DNA of 64,000 nt from Loktanella atrilutea (GTDB lineage Bacteria; Pseudomonadota; Alphaproteobacteria; Rhodobacterales; Rhodobacteraceae). The DNA lies in contig NZ_FQUE01000001.1 of NCBI RefSeq assembly GCF_900128995.1, positions 1 through 64,000 of the forward strand. The letters are read 5' to 3'. Positions 16,790-25,905 of this stretch are shown piece after piece. Position numbers and translations under genes: made by a program. The notes below the pieces were generated by a model that was given only the letters and a program-made list of their open reading frames with translations, did no database searches and was not told the origin of the DNA. Positions within the stretch are counted from its first letter, which is position 1; every line of letters begins with the position of its first letter.

Positions 16790-18516
16790 CGGGCGGGTTC
16801 GGAGGCGACGCGGGTGGGCGCGAGCCCTTCATCGGCCCGCACGGCGTCAAGGCCGCGGGCGAGCTTCGCGCGGATGCGGGCCGCAAGCTCCGGCTCGGGA
16901 TCGAAGGACAGCGAGCGTTGCCACTGGAAGCGCGCCTCTCGCTGGCGGCCGACGGCCCAGTAGGCATCGCCAAGGTGATCGTTGACGACCGCGTCGGTCG
17001 CCTCCAGTGAGGCGGCCTTTTCCATCGGGTCGATGGCGTCCTCGTAGCGGCCAAGCTGAAAATAGACCCAGCCAAGGGAATCCACGATGGCGCCGTTGTC
17101 GGGCTGGTCCGCGACGGCACGCTCGATCATGCCGAGGGCCTCGTCCAGCTTCTCGCCTCGCTCTACGAGGGAGTAGCCAAGGTAGTTCAGGACCTGCGGC
17201 TGGTCGGGATTGAGGGCGAGGGCGGCGCGAAAGTCCGCTTCTGCGTCGGACCATTGGTCAAGGTCGTGGTGGATGACGCCGCGGGTGTAGAGGACGAGCC
17301 AGCGGTTGGGATCGGACTCCGGGAACAGGTCGAGCGCTGCGGTATAGGCGGCGATCGCCCCTGTCTTGTCACCGGCATCGCGCAGGACATCGCCCAGTTT
17401 GGACTGGACGTAGGGCAGGTCAGGGTGCGAACGGGCAAGCGATTGCGCCACCTCTGTCGCGACGGCGGTATCGCCGGAGCTGCGCAGGGTGTCGATGCGC
17501 CCCAGTTCGGCGTTCACGAAGGCCGGCGCGTCCTGCGGCACCTGCGCGAAGGCGGCCGCTGCCAGTTCGTATTGACCGAGGTTCTGCAGGAGTGCCGCGG
17601 CCAGCATCGCGGCATCGGCGTTCTGGGGTGCCAGAAGCTGCGCCACCCGCGCGTATTGCAGGGTATAGTCGTCGCGGGTCTCGACTGCGAGCAGGCTCGC
17701 AATCATGAATGCGACCTCTGCCACGCCATCACGGGGGTCGGTCACGATGTCGAAGGGCAGCGTTTCTTTGGCCGCCAGCCGTTTTCGCAGGTCGGCGAGG
17801 GCCGGGTCCAGCGAGGGGCCGAAGGCGGCCTCGAGCGCGGCGGTGGCGTCTTCGTTGCGGCCCATCTGCGACAGCACCTGTGCGCGGGCGATGACGGCGC
17901 GGGGGCTGAAGGCCGTGGCGCCGGGTCCGGGATCGGACAGGATCGCGTCGGCGCCTTCGTAGTCCCCGACGGAGGCGAGGGCGAGCGCCTTGTGAAAGCG
18001 ACCGTAGGGCGCCATCCCGTCGGTCGCGATCACCGCGTCGAAGGCGGTCAGCGCCTCTGTCATGTTGCCGAGGCCCACCGTTGCCCAGGCCCGCGTCAGG
18101 CCGTCGAACAGCGGGCTGACGCCTTGACCCGCGTCGAGGTCTGCCAGGATGCCGGTCCAGTCGTCCCGCAACGCGGCGTCGGCAATCAGGACCATATTGC
18201 CGACCTGACTGGCGAAACCGCCGTCGCGCAGGGCCTGCGCCGTCGGCTTTGCCGCGTCGATGTTCCCCATGGCGAGGTCGGCGATGACGCTGCCTTCCAG
18301 AAGGGCGGGATTGTCGGTGTCCGCCACGCGGGCCGCGTCATACCATTTGCCGGCGGCGGCATAGTCGCTGCGGCTGGCCGCGTTCCGGGCTGCCAGATAG
18401 GCGCCGGCGTCGGGCGTGTCGGTGCCGGTCGCAGCGGGGGCCTGCGCGTCTTGCGCCGCGGCGCCGGCCGCGATCAGGGTCGCAAGGATCGCGCCGGTCG
18501 AAATCAGTCTTTTCAC
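16786..18516 (-). CDS. Exported tetratricopeptide-repeat protein
   Basis: A 576-residue protein with a signal peptide (KRLISTGAILATLIAAGAAAQ) and a long helical array of about a dozen TPR-like units. The clearest are in the C-terminal half: PNRWLVLYTRGVIHHDLDQ, LNYLGYSLVERGEKLDEAL, VDSLGWVYFQLGRYEDAI. It probably acts in the periplasm as a scaffold. It overlaps ispE by ATGA; the pair TPR-ispE seems conserved in Rhodobacterales as far as I recall. No enzymatic domain is seen. Confidence 0.85.
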   Translation of the reverse strand: MKRLISTGAILATLIAAGAAAQDAQAPAATGTDTPDAGAYLAARNAASRSDYAAAGKWYDAARVADTDNPALLEGSVIADLAMGNIDAAKPTAQALRDGGFASQVGNMVLIADAALRDDWTGILADLDAGQGVSPLFDGLTRAWATVGLGNMTEALTAFDAVIATDGMAPYGRFHKALALASVGDYEGADAILSDPGPGATAFSPRAVIARAQVLSQMGRNEDATAALEAAFGPSLDPALADLRKRLAAKETLPFDIVTDPRDGVAEVAFMIASLLAVETRDDYTLQYARVAQLLAPQNADAAMLAAALLQNLGQYELAAAAFAQVPQDAPAFVNAELGRIDTLRSSGDTAVATEVAQSLARSHPDLPYVQSKLGDVLRDAGDKTGAIAAYTAALDLFPESDPNRWLVLYTRGVIHHDLDQWSDAEADFRAALALNPDQPQVLNYLGYSLVERGEKLDEALGMIERAVADQPDNGAIVDSLGWVYFQLGRYEDAIDPMEKAASLEATDAVVNDHLGDAYWAVGRQREARFQWQRSLSFDPEPELAARIRAKLARGLDAVRADEGLAPTRVASEPAR

Positions 18517-18602
18517 GTGTGGGTGCGCCTGTCTTCTGGTTCAAGGCGCAGCCTATGCCCCACATGGCACCTGTGCAATCGCGGCCCCGTCACAGGGGCT
18601 TG

Positions 18603-18626
18603 AACGGGCGGGTCTTTGCCCGCCCG
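18603..18626 (-). terminator. Hairpin after the ETF-QO gene
   Basis: CGGGCGGG / CCCGCCCG stem with a six-base loop lies a few bases beyond the stop codon of the minus-strand ETF-ubiquinone oxidoreductase gene. The T-run is poor, so efficiency is uncertain. Confidence 0.45.
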
Positions 18627-18632
18627 CCGGCC

Positions 18633-20288
18633 TTACATATTGGGATAGTTCGGGCCGTCGCCGCCCTGTGGAACGGTCCATTCGATGTTCTGGCTGGGGT
18701 CCTTGATGTCGCAGGTCTTGCAGTGGACGCAGTTCTGGAAGTTGATCTGAAACTTCGTCTCTGCACCTTCGCCGACGAATTCGTAGACTCCCGCCGGGCA
18801 GTACCGGGCCGAGGGGCCGGCGTATTCCGGCAGATTGACCTTCACCGGAATTGACGGATCCTTCAGCTTCAGGTGCGAGGGCTGGCTTTCCTCGTGGTTG
18901 GTGAAGCTGAAGGCCACGTTGGTCAGCCGGTCGAAGGACAGCTTGCCGTCTGGCTTGGGGTAGGTGATGGGCTTGTGATGATCGGCGTGTTCCGTGGCGT
19001 CGGCATCGTTCGTGCCGTGACCCAGCGTGCCGAGGAACGAGAAGCCCAGCGTGTTGGTCCACATGTCGAGGCCGCCGACGGCGAGCGAGGTCGCAAGACC
19101 GTATTTCGACCAGAGCGGTTTCACGTTGCGGACCTTCTTGAGGTCCTTGCCGATCGGGCCGGATTTCACGGCCTTGTCGTAGTCGCTCAGCGTGTCGCCG
19201 GCGCGGCCCGCCGCGATCGCTGCATGGGCGGATTCGGCGGCGTGGATGCCCGACAGCATGGCGTTGTGGTTGCCCTTGATCCGCGGCACGTTCACCAGAC
19301 CGGCAGAGCAGCCCAGCAGGGCGCCGCCCGGAAAGGCCATCTGGGGGATCGACTGGAAACCGCCCTCACTGATCGCGCGGGCGCCGTAGGCGACACGCTT
19401 GCCGCCTTCCAGCAGGTCGGCCACCATCGGATGATGCTTGAACCGCTGGAATTCCATGTAGGGGAAAAGGTAGGGATTCTTGTAGTTCAGGTGGACGACG
19501 AAGCCGACGTAGACCTGATTGTTGTCAAGGTGATAGATGAACGACCCGCCGCCGGCGTTCTTGCCCAGCGGCCAGCCCATCGTGTGGGTGACGGTGCCCG
19601 GCTTGTGCTTGGCCGGGTCGATCTCCCAGATCTCCTTCATGCCGAGGCCGTATTTCTGCGGCTCGGAGTCCTTGGCGAGTTTGTATTTTGCGATCACCTG
19701 CTTGGACAGCGATCCGCGCACGCCTTCGGACAGGAAGACGTATTTGCCCAGCAACTCCATCCCGGGTTCGTAGCCGGGGCCCTCGGTCCCGTCGGCGTTG
19801 CGGCCGAATTCGCCGGCGACGACACCGGCGACGCGGCCGTCGTCACCCCAGACGATCTCGGAACAGGACATGCCGGGGAAGATTTCGACACCCAGTCCTT
19901 CCGCCTGTTCGGCCATCCAGCGGCAGACGTTGCCCATCGAGACGATGTAGTTGCCGTGATTGTTCATCAGCGGCGGCATGGGGAAGTTCGGCACGCGGAC
20001 CTTGCCCGCCTCGCCCAGGAGGTAGAAATTGTCCTCTTTCACCGGGACGGTGATGGGGGCGCCGCGGTCCTTCCAGTCGGGCATCAGCCGGTCGAGGCCG
20101 CATGTATCGAGAACGGCGCCGGACAGGATATGCGCGCCGACCTCCGACCCCTTTTCCAGCACGACGACGGACAGGTCGGCGTCCAGCTGTTTCAGACGGA
20201 TCGCGGCCGACAGGCCGGCGGGGCCCGCGCCCACGATGACGACGTCGTATTCCATTGCTTCGCGTGCAGTCTCGGCCATGTCGGTCAT
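18633..20288 (-). CDS. Electron-transfer flavoprotein-ubiquinone oxidoreductase
   Basis: A 551-residue membrane-associated FAD/4Fe-4S protein that passes electrons from ETF (fatty-acid and amino-acid oxidation) to ubiquinone. The N-terminus has [18 protein letters not shown] for FAD. The middle carries the quinone-binding region and motifs such as FPGGALLGCSAG. The C-terminal cluster domain has CPAGVYEF and CVHCKTCDIKDP plus PNYPNM at the very end. Length matches the family. ETF genes are not in the window. Confidence 0.96.
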   Translation of the reverse strand: MTDMAETAREAMEYDVVIVGAGPAGLSAAIRLKQLDADLSVVVLEKGSEVGAHILSGAVLDTCGLDRLMPDWKDRGAPITVPVKEDNFYLLGEAGKVRVPNFPMPPLMNNHGNYIVSMGNVCRWMAEQAEGLGVEIFPGMSCSEIVWGDDGRVAGVVAGEFGRNADGTEGPGYEPGMELLGKYVFLSEGVRGSLSKQVIAKYKLAKDSEPQKYGLGMKEIWEIDPAKHKPGTVTHTMGWPLGKNAGGGSFIYHLDNNQVYVGFVVHLNYKNPYLFPYMEFQRFKHHPMVADLLEGGKRVAYGARAISEGGFQSIPQMAFPGGALLGCSAGLVNVPRIKGNHNAMLSGIHAAESAHAAIAAGRAGDTLSDYDKAVKSGPIGKDLKKVRNVKPLWSKYGLATSLAVGGLDMWTNTLGFSFLGTLGHGTNDADATEHADHHKPITYPKPDGKLSFDRLTNVAFSFTNHEESQPSHLKLKDPSIPVKVNLPEYAGPSARYCPAGVYEFVGEGAETKFQINFQNCVHCKTCDIKDPSQNIEWTVPQGGDGPNYPNM

Positions 20289-20571
20289 CCCCTGATTAAT
20301 CGCGCAATTCTGTTGCGCACCGGGTTACAGGACGGCGGCGGAGGGGGCAATCGCGACACCGCGTTAAACCGGGCAAAACCGCGCGAGGGGGTCTGGCGCG
20401 CCGGTCCGCGGGACGCAAGGTCGCAGTTTCCTGACCGGCCGCAGCAAATTGACCGAAAGTCAGCCGTCCCGGGGCCCCGCTCGCAATCGAGACTTGTGCT
20501 TGACTTTGCACCGCCCCCATACGCTATGAACGTTCGATTGATGCAACCCGCCGCCACAAGGGGCCACGCCC
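20289..20571. other. Divergent intergenic region between ETF-QO and greA
   Basis: 283 bp, no convincing gene. On the plus strand TTGACT (20500-20505) and CTATGA (20524-20529), 18 bp apart, are a possible greA promoter giving a leader of about 35-40 nt. Nothing else was recognised. Confidence 0.4.
20500..20529 (+). promoter_or_regulatory. Possible greA promoter
   Basis: TTGACT and CTATGA separated by 18 bp, about 43 bp ahead of the ATG. The -35 box is good, the -10 box poor. Inspection only. Confidence 0.3.
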
Positions 20572-21042
20572 ATGGAAAAGATCCCGCTGACCGCAGCCGG
20601 CTACAAGAAACTCGACGACGAGCTCAAGCACCTCAAGTCGGTGGAGCGTCCGGCGATCATCCGCGCCATTTCGGAGGCGCGCGAGCACGGCGATCTGTCG
20701 GAGAACGCCGAGTATCATTCCGCCAAGGAGAAGCAGTCCTTCATCGAGGGCCGCGTGAAGGAGCTGGAAGGCGTCCTGTCTCTGGCCGACGTGATCAATC
20801 CGGCCAAGATGTCCGGCGCCATCAAGTTTGGCGCGACGGTGCATCTGATCGACGAGGATACGGATGAGGAAAAGACCTATCAGATCGTCGGCGAATACGA
20901 GGCCGACATTGAGCAGGGCCGCCTGAACATGAAGTCCCCGCTGGCCCGCGCCCTGATCGGCAAGGAAGAGGGCGACAGCGTCGAGGTCCGCACGCCCGGC
21001 GGCGACAAGGCCTACGAGATCGCGAAGATCGAATTCAAGTAG
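20572..21042 (+). CDS. greA: Transcription elongation factor GreA
   Basis: A 156-residue factor that enters the RNA polymerase secondary channel and stimulates cleavage of backtracked RNA. The N-terminal coiled coil includes the tip residues of the [15 protein letters not shown] motif, which carry the acidic pair that positions Mg2+. The C-terminal FKBP-like domain ends normally ([14 protein letters not shown], then PGG). Length is standard (E. coli 158). An uncharacterised membrane protein follows 8 bp later. Confidence 0.97.
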   Translation: MEKIPLTAAGYKKLDDELKHLKSVERPAIIRAISEAREHGDLSENAEYHSAKEKQSFIEGRVKELEGVLSLADVINPAKMSGAIKFGATVHLIDEDTDEEKTYQIVGEYEADIEQGRLNMKSPLARALIGKEEGDSVEVRTPGGDKAYEIAKIEFK

Positions 21043-21050
21043 CGGCGGGC

Positions 21051-22046
21051 GTGAAGGTGGCCGACCGCCAGCACAAACCGACCGTCGTGAACGATGCGGG
21101 CCTGTCCACGGTGGAACTGCTGGCCTTTGGGCTTGGCGGACTGTGGCTGGTCGCGGTCGGAATCTTTGCCCTGATGATGCCCGCGGCATCCGAAGGCGCG
21201 GGTGCTTTGCAGGGGCTGGTCCTGATGATGACCGTGGTCCTGCCGCTGGCGATGTGCTGGGTGGTGGCCACCGCGGCGCGCACGACTCGCGTGCTGCGCG
21301 CCGAATCCGCCCGCCTGCAGGCGGCGATCGATGCGCTGCGCGCGGCCTATGTGGCGGACCGCAAGAACAGCCCGGCGGCGCCGACCGTCGAGGCGCGGCT
21401 GAACGAGATCGCACAGACCGCCCGCAAGACGGAAACGGCGCTGGCGACCTTCACGACATCCCGGGATGCGACGTCGCAGCCCAAGCCGAAGCTGGCGATC
21501 ACCGCGATCCGCGCGGCGACGCCGGACGAGCAGCCCCTGCTGGCACTTGGCACGCGCGAAGAGGACGCGGCACCGCCGCTGCCCAACGCCGACTTCATCC
21601 GGGCGCTCAATTTTCCTGACAACGACCGTGACAAGACAGGGTTCGACGCCCTGCGCCGCGCCCTGAAGGACCGCAAGGCACGGCAACTGGTGCAGGCGGC
21701 GCAGGACGTGCTGACGCTGTTGAGTCAGGATGGCATCTACATGGACGACCTGACACCGGATCGGGCGCGATCCGAGATCTGGCGCCGTTTCGCGCAGGGC
21801 GAGCGGGGACGGTCGATGGCGGCGCTGGGCGGCATCCGGGACCGCAGCTCTTTGGCGTTGTCGGCAGGGCGGATGCGCGAGGATACGATCTTTCGCGATG
21901 CGGCGCACCACTTCCTGCGCCTCTTCGACAAGACGCTGGTCAGCTTCGAGGCAGAGGCGACGGACGAGGAACTGGCCGCCTTTGCCGATACCCGGACGGC
22001 GCGCGCCTTCATGCTGCTGGGGCGCGTGACCGGGGCCTTCGACTGA
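21051..22046 (+). CDS. Uncharacterised membrane protein with coiled coil
   Basis: 331 residues. Two hydrophobic helices (about residues 22-43 and 52-75) are followed by a helical, alanine- and arginine-rich stretch likely to form a coiled coil (about 78-115), a variable linker, and a more conserved C-terminal half rich in charged helices (DDLTPDRARSEIWRRF, DAAHHFLRLFDKTLVSFE). No catalytic motif is seen. The GTG start 8 bp after greA is uncertain. It is likely co-transcribed with greA and with the AEC transporter 2 bp downstream. I recognise it only as a roseobacter-type conserved protein. Confidence 0.75.
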   Translation: MKVADRQHKPTVVNDAGLSTVELLAFGLGGLWLVAVGIFALMMPAASEGAGALQGLVLMMTVVLPLAMCWVVATAARTTRVLRAESARLQAAIDALRAAYVADRKNSPAAPTVEARLNEIAQTARKTETALATFTTSRDATSQPKPKLAITAIRAATPDEQPLLALGTREEDAAPPLPNADFIRALNFPDNDRDKTGFDALRRALKDRKARQLVQAAQDVLTLLSQDGIYMDDLTPDRARSEIWRRFAQGERGRSMAALGGIRDRSSLALSAGRMREDTIFRDAAHHFLRLFDKTLVSFEAEATDEELAAFADTRTARAFMLLGRVTGAFD

Positions 22047-22048
22047 AC

Positions 22049-22981
22049 GTGCTGGCGATCTTTCTGCAGACGCTGCCGTTCTTCGCGATCATCGGACTGG
22101 GCTACGGGGCGGGGCGCACCGGCTTCTTTTCAGAGGCGGCAACGGCCAGCCTGACGAAGTTCGTCTTCTACTTTGCCCTGTCCGCCCTGCTGTTTCGCTT
22201 TTCCGCGAACCTGAGCCTGTCGGAGGTCTTCGACTGGAACTTCGTCCTGGCCTACCTCTGCGGGACGGGGGCGATCTATCTGCTGGCCACGGCGGTCGCG
22301 GTGGTCCGCCGCCTGTCCATCGCAGAGGCGGCGGTCGAGGCGCAGGTCGCGGTGATCGGCAACGTCGGCTTCCTTGGGATCCCTATGCTGACGCTGCTGC
22401 TGGGGCCCGATGCGATCGGGCCTAACATGATGGTGCTGTCGGTGGACCTGATCGTCTTTGGGTCGCTGATCGTGGTGCTGATCACCGGCAGCCGCGACGG
22501 GCGTGTCCATATCGGAGTCCTGAAGACCGTGGCGATGGGACTGCTGAGGAACCCGATGATCGTGTCGATCGTGCTCGGCCTGACGGTATCCGCGCTGGCG
22601 CTGCCGATCCCGAAGCCACTGAACGACTTCGTGGCGCTGCTGGGCGGGGCCGCGACGCCCGGCGCGCTTTTCGCCATCGGCGCGTCGCTTGCGTCGAAAT
22701 CTGCGGAACGGCTGTCCGTCGCCGCATGGCTGTCGACGGCCAAGCTGGTGCTGCACCCGGCATCCGTCGCCGTCTTCGCGCTGCTGGTCTTCGACGTCGA
22801 CCGCTATGCGGCGGGGGTGATGATCGCGGCGGCGTCCCTGCCGGTGGCGGGCAACGTCTATATGCTGGCGCAGCACTACCGGGTGGCGCCGCAGCGGGTG
22901 TCGGCGGCGATCCTCGTGTCGACGGCCTTCAGCATCCTGACCATCTCTGCGGTGATCGCACTGGTCGCGTCTGGGCCATAA
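22049..22981 (+). CDS. AEC-family transporter (auxin efflux carrier-like)
   Basis: A 310-residue membrane protein with about ten helices in the inverted-repeat layout of AEC carriers. Typical features are the N-terminal FAIIGLGYGAGRTGFF, then GNVGFLGIPMLTLLLG in helix 4-5, and GASLASKSAERLS plus LPVAGNVYMLAQHY in the second half. Bacterial members move malate, lactate or other organic anions; substrate unknown. The start codon is GTG, 2 bp after the preceding stop. Confidence 0.9.
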   Translation: MLAIFLQTLPFFAIIGLGYGAGRTGFFSEAATASLTKFVFYFALSALLFRFSANLSLSEVFDWNFVLAYLCGTGAIYLLATAVAVVRRLSIAEAAVEAQVAVIGNVGFLGIPMLTLLLGPDAIGPNMMVLSVDLIVFGSLIVVLITGSRDGRVHIGVLKTVAMGLLRNPMIVSIVLGLTVSALALPIPKPLNDFVALLGGAATPGALFAIGASLASKSAERLSVAAWLSTAKLVLHPASVAVFALLVFDVDRYAAGVMIAAASLPVAGNVYMLAQHYRVAPQRVSAAILVSTAFSILTISAVIALVASGP

Positions 22982-23046
22982 GGCGGGGTTCACAGGCGCG
23001 TGGGACTGCGCTAGCCATGCGTCAACCCCAAACGGAGGAGACGCAG

Positions 23047-23874
23047 ATGGACACGAAATCCGAAAACCGCAGCTTTGGCGGCACGCAGGGCGTCTATACG
23101 CATGCCAGCAAAACCACCGGCACCGACATGACCTTTGCGCTGTTCCTGCCGGAAGAAGCCGCGACCGGCCCGGTCCCGCTGCTGTGGTTCCTGTCCGGCC
23201 TGACCTGCACGCACGAGAATGCCATGACCAAGGCGGGCGCGCAGCAGTGGTGCGCAGCCCAAGGGCTGGGTCTGGTGTTCCCCGATACCTCGCCGCGCGG
23301 CGAGGATGTGGCGAATGACGAGGCCTACGACATGGGGCAGGGCGCCGGATTCTACATCGACGCGACGCAGGATCCGTGGTCGCCGCATTTCCGGATGGAA
23401 ACCTATATCACCAAGGATCTGACCGACCTTCTGGCGGCGGAGTTTCCGCTGGACATGGACCGGCAGGCGATCACCGGCCATTCCATGGGCGGCCACGGCG
23501 CGCTGACGCTGGCGATGAAAAATCCGGGGCGGTTCCGCTCGGTCTCGGCCTTCTCTCCGATCTGTCATCCGACCGCGTCGGACTGGGGGCGCAAGCAGTT
23601 CACCGGCTATCTGGGCAAGGATGCGGACTGGACGGGGCATGACGCGACACTGTTGATGAAGGATCGCGGGTTCGAAGGGCCGGTCCTGGTAGATCAAGGG
23701 ACGGACGATCAGTTCTATGACCTGCTGAACACCGGCGATTTCGCCGCCGCCTGTGCCGCGCGCCGTCAGGATGCGACGGTGCGGCTGCACAAGGGGTACG
23801 ACCACAGCTACTTCTTCATCTCGACCTTCATGGAAGAGCATGTCGATTTCCACGCGCAGGCGCTTTACGCGTGA
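23047..23874 (+). CDS. fghA: S-formylglutathione hydrolase
   Basis: A 275-residue alpha/beta hydrolase that hydrolyses S-formylglutathione to formate and GSH, the second step of glutathione-dependent formaldehyde oxidation. The nucleophile is in GHSMGGHGAL; the conserved LSGLTCTHENAMTKAG and YDHSYFFI supply the oxyanion region and catalytic His. Length is typical. The first-step enzyme (AdhC) and Gfa are not adjacent, which is unusual. A GGAG lies before the ATG. Confidence 0.95.
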   Translation: MDTKSENRSFGGTQGVYTHASKTTGTDMTFALFLPEEAATGPVPLLWFLSGLTCTHENAMTKAGAQQWCAAQGLGLVFPDTSPRGEDVANDEAYDMGQGAGFYIDATQDPWSPHFRMETYITKDLTDLLAAEFPLDMDRQAITGHSMGGHGALTLAMKNPGRFRSVSAFSPICHPTASDWGRKQFTGYLGKDADWTGHDATLLMKDRGFEGPVLVDQGTDDQFYDLLNTGDFAAACAARRQDATVRLHKGYDHSYFFISTFMEEHVDFHAQALYA

Positions 23875-23884
23875 GGTTACGCCG

Positions 23885-24328
23885 ATGATCTACGTCGATG
23901 CGGACGCCTGCCCGGTGAAGGCAGAGGTCGAACGTGTGGCCACCCGTCACAAGGTGAAGACCTTCGTCGTGTCGAACGGCGGCATCCGGCCCTCGCCCAA
24001 TCCACTCATCGAGACCATCGTCGTGCCGGACGGACCCGACGTGGCGGACATGTGGATCGCCGACCGGGCGACGCGGGGCGATATCGTCATCACCGGCGAT
24101 ATCCCCCTTGCCGCCCGCTGCGTCGAGAACGGTGCGCAGGTGCTCAAGCACAACGGCGAGGCGTTGACGCCCGCCAATATCGGCAACATCCTCGCCACCC
24201 GCGACCTGATGGCCGACATGCGCGCCGCCGATCCGTTCCGTCAGGGCGGCGGGCGGCCGTTTTCAAAGGCGGACCGGTCCCGCTTTCTCGACGCCCTCGA
24301 ACGCGCGCTGCGCGCAGCCAAAGGATAG
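23885..24328 (+). CDS. UPF0178 (YaiI/YqxD) family protein
   Basis: A 147-residue member of the DUF188 family. The start IYVDADACPVKAEVERVA and the later DMWIADRATRGDIVITGDIPLA give a PIN-like fold with several conserved Asp. Function is unknown; a nuclease role has been suggested from the fold. The gene lies 10 bp after fghA and 3 bp before the HAD phosphatase, in one run of five same-strand genes. Confidence 0.9.
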   Translation: MIYVDADACPVKAEVERVATRHKVKTFVVSNGGIRPSPNPLIETIVVPDGPDVADMWIADRATRGDIVITGDIPLAARCVENGAQVLKHNGEALTPANIGNILATRDLMADMRAADPFRQGGGRPFSKADRSRFLDALERALRAAKG

Positions 24329-24331
24329 ACC

Positions 24332-24964
24332 ATGCCCGTCACCCCGACCGTCAAGGCCGTCGTCTTCGACATCGGCAACGTGCTGATCGAATGGCAGCCG
24401 GAACGCTTCTACGACGCCCGCGTCGGAGAGGCGCGGCGGCGCGAGATGTTCGCGGCCCTCGATCTTCACGGCATGAACGACGGGGTGGACCGGGGCGATC
24501 ACTTCCGTGATGCGGTGACGGCTTTCGCCGCCGCCCATCCGGACTGGAACGCCGAGATCATGATGTGGCACGACAACTGGGCCGACATGGCCAGCCCTGC
24601 CATCGACCATTCCGTCCGGCTGCTGCAGGCCCTGCGGGCCGAGGGCGTCCCCTGTTTCGCCTTATCCAATTTCGGCATCCAGACCTTTCAGATTGCCGAA
24701 GAACGCTATCCCTTCCTGCAGGACTTCGACCGGCGCTACATTTCCGGCCACATGGGCGTGATCAAGCCGGACGCGCAGATCTTCGCCATGCTGGAGGATG
24801 ACTGCGGCGTGGCCCCCGGCGCGCTGCTGTTCACCGACGACCGCATCGACAACATCCGTGCCGCGGAACGGCGCGGTTGGCAGACCCATCTGTTCGACGG
24901 TCCGCGCGCCTTTGCCGGGCGCCTGATCGCCGAAGGATTGCTGGCACCGGAGCAGGCCGCATGA
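24332..24964 (+). CDS. HAD-superfamily hydrolase (YihX-like, subfamily IA)
   Basis: 210 residues. Motif I is VVFDIGNVL, with the second Asp replaced by Gly as in YihX-type sugar phosphatases. Motif II is the ALSNFG region, and motif III/IV is KPDAQIF and FTDDRIDN. The cap is short and helical. YihX acts on glucose-1-phosphate in E. coli; substrate here is unknown. The stop overlaps the next start by ATGA. Confidence 0.85.
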   Translation: MPVTPTVKAVVFDIGNVLIEWQPERFYDARVGEARRREMFAALDLHGMNDGVDRGDHFRDAVTAFAAAHPDWNAEIMMWHDNWADMASPAIDHSVRLLQALRAEGVPCFALSNFGIQTFQIAEERYPFLQDFDRRYISGHMGVIKPDAQIFAMLEDDCGVAPGALLFTDDRIDNIRAAERRGWQTHLFDGPRAFAGRLIAEGLLAPEQAA

Positions 24965-25875
24965 CCCAGACCATTCCCTTTGCTGCCGAACGTCACCTCG
25001 ACTGGCTGGCGCTGACCGATGCGCTGGCCGCAGGGCACGACCTGCCGGCGGCGAAGGTGGAGGATGTGTTCCTTTACCAAGGCGACAACACGCTGCTGAA
25101 CCGCTCGGCGTGGATCGCAGGGCTGGGGCTGCTGGTGAAGGCCGCGACGGTCTTTCCGGGTAATCCCGCGCGGGGCAAGCCAATGGTCGGCGGCGCCGTG
25201 AACCTGATGTCCGACGACGACGGCAGCTTGCGCGCGATCCTCGATTTCGCGCTGGTGACGAAGTGGAAGACGGCGGGCGACAGCCTGCTGGCGGCACGGC
25301 GACTGGCGCGGCCAGACAGCCGCAACATCCTGATCGTGGGGGCGGGGACTGTCGGGCGCAGCCTGTTGGCGGCCTACGGCGCCGCGTTTCCGCAGGCGCA
25401 GTTCACGGTCTGGAACCGTTCGCCCAAGGGGGCTGCGGATTTCGCCGCGGACCATCCCGGGGTGACGATTGCGAAGGATCTGGAAGCCGCCGTGCGTGCC
25501 GCGGACATCGTGACCTCTGCCACCATGTCGACGGACCCGATCATCAAGGGCGACTGGCTGCAGCCCGGCCAGCATATCGACCTGATCGGCGCCTACCGGC
25601 CCGACATGCGCGAGGCCGATGACACGGCCATCGCCCGCGCCCGCGTCTTCGTCGACAACCGCCACACGACGATGGAGCATATCGGCGAGCTGAAGACCCC
25701 GCTGGCCGCCGGCGTCATCGCGCCGGAGCACGTGACCGCTGACTACTACGACCTGCCGTTATTCCAGCGCCATGACCCCGACGAAATCACCCTGTTCAAG
25801 AACGGTGGAGGCGCGCATCTGGACCTGATGACCGCCGATTACATCCTGAGGGCCGTCGCGGATGCCGCCGACTGA
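24961..25875 (+). CDS. Ornithine cyclodeaminase/mu-crystallin family protein
   Basis: A 304-residue NAD(P)-dependent enzyme. The dinucleotide fold appears as NILIVGAGTVGRSLLAAYGAAFP, followed by TVWNRSPKGA and SATMSTDPII. The N-terminal substrate domain holds LVKAATVFPGNPARGKP and LVTKWKTAGDSLLAARRLARP. Family members are ornithine cyclodeaminases, ketimine reductases or alanine dehydrogenases; sequence does not decide among them. It overlaps the HAD gene by 4 nt. Confidence 0.88.
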   Translation: MTQTIPFAAERHLDWLALTDALAAGHDLPAAKVEDVFLYQGDNTLLNRSAWIAGLGLLVKAATVFPGNPARGKPMVGGAVNLMSDDDGSLRAILDFALVTKWKTAGDSLLAARRLARPDSRNILIVGAGTVGRSLLAAYGAAFPQAQFTVWNRSPKGAADFAADHPGVTIAKDLEAAVRAADIVTSATMSTDPIIKGDWLQPGQHIDLIGAYRPDMREADDTAIARARVFVDNRHTTMEHIGELKTPLAAGVIAPEHVTADYYDLPLFQRHDPDEITLFKNGGGAHLDLMTADYILRAVADAAD

Positions 25876-25905
25876 CACGATGATGACAGACGGACCTGCG
25901 GGCGC

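Noticed and set aside
16313-16963. Plus-strand frames across ispE and the TPR gene
   Set aside because: Shadow of minus-strand genes; no family similarity and the usual GC-rich codon mirror pattern.
24332-24964. HAD protein read as inactive because motif I has Gly in place of the second Asp
   Set aside because: The same change occurs in active YihX-type enzymes (FDLGNV), so inactivity is not supported.
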